Part shown: positions 26,959-35,500 of the stretch, piece by piece
Layout of the letters: each line of letters starts with the position of its first letter
How positions within the stretch are numbered: the stretch's first letter is position 1
Source: Bacteroidia bacterium
Lineage (GTDB): Bacteria > Bacteroidota > Bacteroidia > J057
Assembly: GCA_030731845.1 (NCBI GenBank)
Contig: JANQTF010000379.1
Coordinates: forward strand, 4,686 to 47,767
Reading direction: 5' to 3'
DNA length: 43,082 nt
Made by a program: the position numbers and the translations under genes
Notes under the pieces: generated by a model
Databases searched by the model: none
Seen by the model: only the letters and a program-made list of their open reading frames with translations
Told to the model about the DNA's origin: nothing

Positions 26959-27303
26959 ATGCGTGTGCTCGCTCTGATGTTTGTAATTTCCTGGATGGCA
27001 ATTCCTGGCCCTGGTTTTCAAAAGCCGCTCTTGAATGCCGATATTACCGAAGATGTCCCATCGTCATGCAGGATTCTCCTATCAGACCCGCTCACAATAT
27101 TTCTGCCTCATTCAGGCAAAACTAGTGTAAAGCTTTATAACGTACAGGGAGGCTTGGTCTTATCTTCCTCCTCGGATTTTGTTGATGCAGGGGTTTACCG
27201 GCCCAGCATGTTGTTTCAACACCTTCCTGATGGCGTGTATGTGCTGGACATTGTCTGTGACGGGCACCGCTGGGTTAGTAAGTTTTTGGTGCGTAGAAAG
27301 TGA
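26959..27303 (+). CDS. Mini-protein consisting of a signal peptide and a T9SS-like sorting domain
   Basis: A 114-aa protein. Residues 1-20 are a signal peptide (VLALMFVISWMAIPGPGF). The rest, from about residue 38, matches the strand pattern of a T9SS type A C-terminal domain: ILLSDPLTIFLPH, VKLYNVQGGLVLSSS, FQHLPDGVYVLDIVCDG and a basic end VSKFLVRRK. Almost no passenger precedes the sorting domain. It may be a very small surface protein, or a remnant of a longer one. A similar mini-protein is encoded at 28878-29225. Confidence 0.7.
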   Translation: MRVLALMFVISWMAIPGPGFQKPLLNADITEDVPSSCRILLSDPLTIFLPHSGKTSVKLYNVQGGLVLSSSSDFVDAGVYRPSMLFQHLPDGVYVLDIVCDGHRWVSKFLVRRK

Positions 27304-27405
27304 TGTTCTCCCGGTCTCATAGGAATAGAATCGCGTAGCCGAGAGCATAGAGACCTGCTCTCGCCATGTTTTTGATTTTCTCTCCTCAAAGTGCAGGGCG
27401 CTACC

Positions 27406-28008
27406 TCAGCCTCCAATGATATGACTTGGGCTGGCATTGCCGTGCTCCATGGCATCAATCTCCTCAAGCAGGAGCCTGAAGGCTTCATGAGACAGCCCCA
27501 TAATATCCTCACGGCCAGCTACTTGTCGGGCATTCCCCTTTATCCAAATACAGGATTTATCTTCTGCTCCCAGCAACACAAACGGTAGCTGTCTTGCCCT
27601 GATCGCTTCGATCTTGGCAGCGGTGGTCTCATTGGGCGTATCCAACAGAAGGATCCCATCGAGATGGGCATTGAGTAAAAACTGCAAAGCTACGCCCTCC
27701 TCTCCAACCTGAAGGATCAGGTGATGGTGATGCACCCTCGCCTCTGCTACGAGTTCTTCGAGGATATTGGCAAAGAAGGGAGACTGAAGATGTGGAAACA
27801 AGACCCCAATGGTGTAGGTTCGATTTTCCCGCAGGTGTCTTGCCGACACATTGGGGCGATAGCCCAGCTCCATCGCCAGTGCTTTTACGCGTTGCTGGGT
27901 TTCCTCAGAAATCCTGTGACGTCCATTCAGTGCACGAGACACTGTGGAGGCCGACAGCCCGAGGCGGGTAGCGAGTTCGAGGATGGTAACTTGTTTTTTT
28001 CTCATCAC
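27406..28008 (-). CDS. Shortened LacI-family regulator
   Basis: A 200-aa protein that begins like a normal LacI/GalR regulator: helix-turn-helix TILELATRLGLSASTVSRALNG (residues 8-29) and hinge RPNVSARHLRENRT, then the first ligand-binding strands IGVLFPHLQSPFFANILEEL. LacI members are about 330-345 aa, whereas here about 140 residues of the sensor core are absent. The C-terminal 40 residues (GLSHEAFRLLLEEIDAM) resemble the final helix of the family, so the gene looks like it has an internal deletion. It might bind DNA without sugar control, or be decaying. The start codon at 28008 has a second Met at residue 2. No carbohydrate operon is adjacent. Confidence 0.78.
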   Translation of the reverse strand: MMRKKQVTILELATRLGLSASTVSRALNGRHRISEETQQRVKALAMELGYRPNVSARHLRENRTYTIGVLFPHLQSPFFANILEELVAEARVHHHHLILQVGEEGVALQFLLNAHLDGILLLDTPNETTAAKIEAIRARQLPFVLLGAEDKSCIWIKGNARQVAGREDIMGLSHEAFRLLLEEIDAMEHGNASPSHIIGG

Positions 28009-28067
28009 GGGGGCGCGTGAACTTTCATTAAACTAGCCAAAGTCATTCCAATGGCTATCATGAACCC

Positions 28068-28790
28068 TCATGCTTGACCTGTATTTCCCAATTTGAGAAG
28101 CTCCTCATTGTCATATCGGGAATTGGGCTGTTGCATCCACGCGAGTTCGTTCATCGCTCTGGCCAATGTATCCGCATGAATGGCGCCTGCCTGGCTTATC
28201 CCAACCAAGTCCAACAGCGGATTCAAAGCCGAGAACATCTTCGTGGCAATGGATTCTCCGAGTCTGGATTCTTGGCGGTCGCCGAGCAGCAGCGAAGGCC
28301 TTACAATCACTACTTCAGGAATCCCGCTGTTATATAAGGCGGTTTCCATGGCAGCTTTTGCCCGATTGTAGAAAAACATCGAGTTGCTGCTCACGCCCCG
28401 GGCAGAGATCGCAATCATTCTGCGCACCCCAGCCTCCGCACAAGCTTTGGCCAGAATTTCTGGCAAATCCACGTCTATTCGCCAGAAAGCCTCTTTTGAT
28501 CCTGCTTTTTTCATCGTTGTGCCAAGGCAGCAAAAGGCCACTTCCGCCGACAGCTTGTCTTTGAAAGAGTCAGGCTCAAAAAGATTTACCGCCAATGAGG
28601 ATGTTTTATTATCTTGGATTAATTCAATTGGATGGCTTCTCCCTATACAGGTGATTCCGCTCCAGCGAGGATCCTTTTTCTGAATTCGCCACAGCTGACT
28701 GCCCACAAGTCCCGTTGCTCCAAAAATAATGGATTGTAGTGCATCACGTTTGTCATTGTTTTCGACACGTTCGATCATAATTTTTCCCAC
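28068..28790 (-). CDS. TIP30-like NAD(P)-binding oxidoreductase
   Basis: A 240-aa atypical SDR of the HTATIP2/TIP30-like type. The nucleotide-binding motif IIFGATGLVGSQL (residues 21-33) is intact. The CCLGTTMKKAGSKEAFWRID segment, ISARGVSSNSMFFYNRAKA (Tyr and Lys in a YxxxK-like spacing) and VVIVRPSLLLGDR are signature stretches of this group. The reaction is unknown in bacteria; such proteins are often annotated as NAD-dependent epimerases. The first ATG (28790) gives a short charged N-terminus; Met5 is also possible. It reads toward the LacI-like gene, 59 nt away. Confidence 0.8.
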   Translation of the reverse strand: MGKIMIERVENNDKRDALQSIIFGATGLVGSQLWRIQKKDPRWSGITCIGRSHPIELIQDNKTSSLAVNLFEPDSFKDKLSAEVAFCCLGTTMKKAGSKEAFWRIDVDLPEILAKACAEAGVRRMIAISARGVSSNSMFFYNRAKAAMETALYNSGIPEVVIVRPSLLLGDRQESRLGESIATKMFSALNPLLDLVGISQAGAIHADTLARAMNELAWMQQPNSRYDNEELLKLGNTGQA

Positions 28791-28877
28791 TTCGGGTACT
28801 TGTGTTGGATTTTCGTGAAACTTAATGGCACGAATTTGGGTAAAGATGGATACATTGCACCATAATATTTACCGCAG

Positions 28878-29225
28878 ATGAAGCAGCTACGTTTACTCTT
28901 TTTGTCTTTGACACTTGTTTTCGCCCTTCCCGCTATGGCTAGCGGCTTTGGAGGCCCCTCTTCAGACGGGGTAGAAACCCTTAGAATTGAAGCTTCCGTT
29001 TTTCCCAACCCTACCAACGGTGTTTTCTTCCTCAACATCGACAGCCAGTTTTCGGAATCTTTTGAAGTGAAAATCGTTAACCTCATTGGCCAACCAGTCA
29101 ATGTGCGCGAAGTTTATACAAACGAAAGAACCCAGTTTGACCTTTCTGGTCTTCCTAAAGGGGTGTATTTCGTGAAGATTAAAGTTGATCAGCAGCAAGT
29201 TGTGAAGAGAATCATCCTTCAATAG
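28878..29225 (+). CDS. Mini-protein consisting of a signal peptide and a T9SS type A sorting domain
   Basis: A 115-aa protein. A signal peptide spans residues 1-22 (LRLLFLSLTLVFALPAMA). Residues 38-115 are a type A T9SS sorting domain: ASVFPNPTNGVFFLNID, EVKIVNLIGQPV, FDLSGLPKGVYFVKIKVD and the basic end VVKRIILQ. Only about 15 residues lie between the signal and the domain, so there is no separate passenger. The gene is in its own transcript with a strong terminator directly after it. It is a second protein of the same architecture as the one at 26959-27303, at low sequence similarity. Confidence 0.83.
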   Translation: MKQLRLLFLSLTLVFALPAMASGFGGPSSDGVETLRIEASVFPNPTNGVFFLNIDSQFSESFEVKIVNLIGQPVNVREVYTNERTQFDLSGLPKGVYFVKIKVDQQQVVKRIILQ

Positions 29226-29539
29226 CTTTACTCGTCCCTTCATCTTCGGTAATAAATATGTCAGGTGGCCTTTGGCCACCTGATTTTTTTTTGTCTCAGG
29301 CCTACTACACAAATGTATATCCGCAGCAGACTTTTATATACAAGTCAAGTAATAGGTCGAAAAAGAAAGTGCTCCCGGGAGAGGGTTTCCCCTTCAACCT
29401 TTTGTGAACGCCAAATTCCTTATCTTCATGGCAGAGAACCGCATTCTACAAGTCGAAGCCTTTTCCTTCGGGATTACACGCGAAATCAGCCGGGGATTCG
29501 TTTCAACTTTGATCTTGTAGCCAATCCTGCTTCGATTCC
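29226..29539. other. Intergenic leader before the giant adhesin gene
   Basis: 314 nt holding the terminator at 29261-29292 and then about 247 nt upstream of the adhesin start. The latter contains a perfect 10-bp palindrome CTCCCGGGAG at 29372-29381. No exact TAnnTTTG box was found. No small gene is seen. Confidence 0.4.
29261..29292 (+). terminator. Intrinsic terminator after the mini T9SS gene
   Basis: TCAGGTGGCC (29261-29270) and GGCCACCTGA (29274-29283) form a perfect 10-bp stem with a 3-nt loop followed by nine U residues. It lies 36 nt after the stop codon and isolates the adhesin gene from the mini T9SS gene. Confidence 0.95.
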
Positions 29540-32500
29540 ATGAGCCAATTCCTGACTTTTCCTTCCTTTCGCCCATCCCGTCTCTTGCTCTTGTTCCTCT
29601 TTGGTCTGCTCCTGATTCCAAACAAGGCGCAGGCCACCCATGTCATGGGGGCTGACCTCACCTATACTTGTTTGGGAGGAAATCAGTACCAGTTCACCCT
29701 GACCATGTATCGGGATTGTGATGGGGTGGCCGCATTGCCAGCCTATAATATCGATATTTCCTCGGCTAGCTGTGGGCAAAATGCTGTTTTAACCCTCACG
29801 CAGAATTCTGTTATCGATATTTCTCCTATTTGTCCGGCTTTGCTGCCCAACTCCTCCTGCAATGGAGGGCCCTTGCCCGGTGTGCAGCAATATATTTACT
29901 CGGCCATTTACACCTTCCCAGCTCAGTGTACGGATTGGGTAATATCCTGGGCCGAATGTTGTCGCAACAACGCCATCACCAATGCCAACATCATTTCCAT
30001 TGCCAACGGCACAGAAACCTATATAGAGGCTACGCTCGACAATCTCACCGTGAGCTGCAATAGCTCCCCCACCTTCACCAATATTCCCACACCTTATGTT
30101 TGTGCTGGTGAATTGTTTCAGTACAACCACGGTGCCGTGGATCCCGATGGCGATTCGCTCGCTTATGAGCTTGTGAACCCGCTGGAAACGACCCTTGGCT
30201 TGCCAACCAATGTGAACTATATTCCTCCGTTTTCTGCTACCTATCCGGTTAGTACCATTCCGGCAAATAGCTTTGGGTTTGACCCCGCGACCGGACAGCT
30301 CACCTTCACACCCGATGTGCAACAGCGAGGCATCACGGCCATTTTGGTTAAGGAATATCGGAATGGCAAACTCATCGGTACCACGATGCGGGACATCCAA
30401 ATTGTGGTGCAAAACTGTACCAACTCCCTTCCTGTGTGGGGAAATCCAACTGCCGTAGCCGGTGGCACGCTCAATGGGCAGGTGTTCACAGTCTGTGCGG
30501 GCAATACGTTGAGCTTTTCTATCGGCGCCTCTGATGTCAACGCGGCCAATGTGTTGGCGCTTTCCAGCAATCTTGCGACTTCTATTCCTGCGGCTACCCT
30601 TAATTCAGTTGGGAGCAATCCCATTACGGCAGGGTTTTCCTGGGCTACCAGCCTCACAGATGTGGGCATACACTCTTTTACCCTCACCGTAAATGACGGC
30701 GCCTGCCCGATTTTGGGAAGGCAAACTGTCGGCTTTGAAGTGTATGTGCAAGGGCCGGTTCAGGTATCTGCTTCAGACCAGACCGTGTGTCCTGGCACAA
30801 CCGAAACGATCGAACTCAGAGCTCAAACTCCAGGATCTCCTGGCAATGGAACCTATACCTGGACGCCAGCCACAGGCTTGTCAGATCCCACGAGTTCCGC
30901 TCCTTCTGCTACTGTTTCGGAGGCAATTAGCTATACTGTTACCTTTTCAGAAGGAGTATGTAGCTCCACCGCAACGGTAGATATTGAGGCAGTCGGCGAA
31001 CTTGTCGTCACGCCGGATACGAGCCTTTGTTCGCCCGGGCAGGTACCATTGTCCAGTAATTTTGTGTTGAATCTGCCCCCTCCGCCTGCATTTTGTGGGA
31101 TCAGTACCAATACCTGTGGAGGTCCGGCAACCACATCCATTGTTGGCATTTCCACCCAGGCCACGGGCACGCTGGCGAATGCCGGTGGTGCCGGAAGTCC
31201 GTTTTTTGGCGCATATCAAAATGCTAGAACTCAACTTCTTTTCCGGGCCAGTGAACTAAATGCAGCTGGGGTAACCCCCGGAATTATTTCTCAAATCAGC
31301 CTGAATACCTCAAGTCTGTTTAGTGTAGGTGGATATAATGGATTCACCTTGCGAATGGGTTGCACAGGCGCTACAGAACTCACCGGATTTGAAGCAGGGC
31401 TTGCACAAGTCTTCACAGGGCTTTATACCCCTGTGTTGGGAGCCAATACCATTGTCCTCACCACGCCTTATGAATGGGATGGTTCTTCAAATCTGGTGCT
31501 CGAGTTTTGCTTCGCCAATGCAGTGGCTTCCGGATTTGACCATGTCACCTATACAAACACCAACTATAATTCGGTCTTTTTTGGGTTCAGTAATACGACT
31601 GCGGGGTGCAATCTCACCACGGGATTCTCTGCCACCCAGCGCCCCAACGTGAGCTTCACCTCTTGTCCACTTGCAGTTACACCTGTGTATAGCTGGACAC
31701 CGGGCACTGGGCTCACAAGCACCACTGCACCCAGCCCTACCGCTTCGGTCACTGGTTCAGTCAATTATGTATTGACTGTCTCTACACCGGGCTGTGCCTT
31801 TACTGATACTGCTTCCATTACCCTTTCTGCACCGCCTACACTAACCCCGTTTGCAAATTTGCCACTCTGTGTTGGCGATAGTGTGACCATTGTTCCTGCC
31901 GGAACCAATCTCACTGGTACATTTTCCTGGACCCCTGCGGCGGGCCTTAGCAACCCCAATATATTATCGCCCACTGCCGCTCCTGGAATCAGCACCCTGT
32001 ACACGCTCACGGTTTCCAATGCTTGTGGGACTGCTACCAGATCAGTGAATGTCAATGTTTTGCCTGCGCCACAAATCGTATTTCTAACCGCGACGGATGT
32101 TACTTGCTTTGGGGCGAATGATGGAACGGCTACAGTACTGCTGGCCAATCCAGCCAATGTTACCTATCAGTGGACACCATCCGCAGGGATCACTTCTACG
32201 GTAAGCAATCTGGCACCAGGGCCATACGCCGTGACCGTAACCGATGCAGGAGGCTGTTCATCGAGTGGCTCTATCTCGATTATTGAACCTCCTCTCCTGA
32301 CGCTTTCGCTTGTTTCTTCAAATAACCCCACCTGTAATGCCGGAACCGATGGGTCCATCACCGTGCTGGCAGGCGGAGGCACCGCCCCGTTTGAATATTC
32401 CTCTGATGGCATCACCTATCAACCTGGTGCTACGCTGGCCGGTCTTGGAGCTGGGGTTTACAACGTACTGGTTAGAGATGCAAACCTATGTGTGGCTTCC

Positions 32501-35500
32501 GTTCAGGTTGCTCTCACAGAACCGCTGCCCATCGGTGGGCAGGTATCCGTGACAAGTTCGGATTGTTTGCTCCCCACCGGAACATTTACCATCTCAGGAG
32601 AAGGTGGGGCAGGTGGCTACAGTTACTCGATTGGAGGTGTCATGTTTCAGGGGTCCGGAACCTTCACAGGACTGGCCGCTGGACAATATAACGTCACGAT
32701 TCAGGACTTGAACGGTTGCCTGGGTACCATTGTGGTGAGTGTCAGCGCGAATAATGCGCCTGTCGGGTCCCTTTCAGGGCTGGCCAATGTGTTGTGCTCG
32801 GGAGCTGCCACGGGCTCGGCTTCTGTTTCCGCTACGGGTGGGTTGGCTCCTTATCAGTTTTCTCTGGACGGGGTTACCTTTCAGCCTACCGGCACATTCA
32901 CCAACCTGAGCGCTGGCAATTATACTGTGCAAATCACCGATGCCAATGGTTGCCCTGGCTTTTTTGATTTTACCATCCAGGAACCCACGCCCGTTACTGG
33001 ATTTATCAGCAGCCAGATTGATGTTACCTGCCCTGGCGGGAGCGATGGAGGAATCCTGATTTTAGGCAACGGCGGAACACCAGCATATCAATACTCCATC
33101 AACGGAGTCGTCTTTAGCCCGGTCAGTACTTTCAATAACCTCGCGGCAGGGGCCTACACCATCACGATCAGAGATGCCAATTTGTGTTCGACTACGGTGC
33201 CATTTACCATGAATGAGCCCACAGCCCTGGGGGCAACAGTGGTTGCCCTCACGCCTGTCTCATGTTTTGGGGGAACAAATGGGGCATTTACGGTGTCTGG
33301 CACAGGAGGCAACGGCACATTCACCTACTCGATCAACGGGGTCAACTTTTTCCCTTCCGGTTCATTCACCAATCTAACCGGAGGAAATTATACCGTAACA
33401 GTGCGAGATATTGGCAACTGCGAAGGAACCGTTGTAGTCAATGTGCCCGAGCCAACCCTACTTGCGTTGACCGCTGTCAAAACCGATGTCTCCTGTAGTG
33501 GCCTCTCTGATGGCACAGCCACCCTGACAGCGAGTGGCGGTACGCCGCCCTACAATTACTCTCAGAATGGCATCACCTTTAGTCCCGCTACCACTTTTTC
33601 TGGCCTGGCCGCAGGAGCTTATACTTTTACCGTGGAAGATAGCAGAGGATGTCTGGCGACAGCCTCGATTACCATCGTTTCACCCCCCGCAGTCCTTGCA
33701 AATGTTCTCTCCTCTCAAGATGCCTCTTGTTTTGGAGCGAATGATGGGACCATTACGGTAGCTGGTGGAGGCGGTACGCCTGGCTATCAGTATTCGTTGT
33801 CGGGCCCGCCATTTCAGGCAAGTGGAACCTTCACAGGGCTCGCTCCAGCCAACTACACGGTAACAGTGAGTGATATCAACGGCTGCTTTACTTCGGTTGC
33901 CGTTCTTATTGCTGAGCCAGCAGCTGTGATTGGCACCGTGACGAATGTCTCAAATGTGGCCTGTGTAGGCGCGGCCAATGGCAGCATTACGGTTGCAGGA
34001 AGTGGCGGCAACGGAGCACCCTTTACCTATTCGCTCAATGGAATCAACTTTCAGACTTCTCCCACTTTTAGCGGCCTTAGCGCTGGTACCTATACCATCA
34101 CGGTGAGAGATGCTAATAATTGCGAAGGGACCACCACTGCCACTGTTGCTGATCCGGTTGCTCTGATGCTCTCCTTGGTTCAGAACACTTCGGTGCTTTG
34201 TCCAGGTGGCAATACAGGCCAATTGGAGGTCATGGGGGGTGGAGGTACAGTCGTCACGCCTGGCATATATCAGTATGCCATCAACGGAGGGGCATTTCAG
34301 GCTTCGCCGATATTCCCTGGCCTCACGGCGGGCACCTACACCATCACGGTGAGGGACGATAATTTGTGCACCACAGCTCTTCCATTTACGGTAACAGAGC
34401 CTCAGGCGCTCGGACTTTCGGTGCTTTCCAGCATAAATGTGACCTGCTTTGGCGGATCAGATGGAGGCGTGACCTTGACAGGTTCTGGTGGCACACCGGG
34501 CTACCTGTTCTCTACAGACGGCGTGACGTTTCAGGCGAATGGCACCTTTGCTGGCTTATCTGCCGGGCCATTTGCCCTCACCATCCAAGACGCCAATGGC
34601 TGTACCGGCACAGCATCTGTGACCATCAATCAGCCGACACAGGTGCAACTGCAAGTGACCAACCTGCTGAATGTAGCTTGTTTTGGCGATAGCACGGGAG
34701 CCATTTCTGTGATAGGAACGGGAGGGAATCCCGGCTATCTCTATGGCATCGTGGGATCGCCCCTCGTGCCCATCAATAGCTATGCGGGGATTCCGGCAGG
34801 AGCATATCCAATCATCGTGAGCGATATTCTGGGTTGCGCCGATACGCAGATTGTGGTGGTCACCCAGCCCGGCCCCATTGGACTGGCCATTGATTCTACC
34901 CAGAATGTATTGTGCAACAACGGCGCATCAGGGGCTATCTACCTGAGTGTGGCGGGTGGCATTGGACCGTTTACCTACATTGCCAATGGCGGCGTAGGGC
35001 AAAATTCTCCGAATATCACCGGTCTCACAGCAGGCCCCTATCAGATCCTTGTCACCGATGCCGGTGGATGTCAGGATTCGGTGAGTACAGCGCTCACAGA
35101 ACCTTCGGCCTTGGTGTTGACACCCGGAGCCATTACCAATGTCACTTGCCCTGGTGGCAATGACGGGGCGGCATCTGTTGTGGCAAGTGGTGGCACACCT
35201 GGCTACACCTACAACTGGATTCCGACCGGTGCAAATACACCTGCCGTGACGGCCTTGACTGCTGGTTCCTTCCTTGTAGATGTAACCGACCTAAATGGCT
35301 GCCTTGCTACCTTGCCTGTCAACGTTACGGAGCCAGCTCCCATTGTAGGAAATATCCAGATCACCCAGGGCATCTCCTGCTTCGGCCTCAGCGACGCTGC
35401 GGCAGTAGCCAACGCCTCCGGCGGTGCTGGTGGATATGTTTATGTATGGTCGGCAGGTACGGCCACGGGCAATTCGGTGGTGAATTTGCCAGCAGGCACG

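Noticed and set aside
27216-27512. Minus-strand ORF as the missing part of the LacI-like gene
   Set aside because: Its translation shows no LacI sensor motifs and it overlaps the mini T9SS gene and the LacI tail in another frame.
33950-34222. Antisense ORFs across the adhesin repeat region
   Set aside because: They are by-products of the repeat codon pattern and have no recognisable domain.
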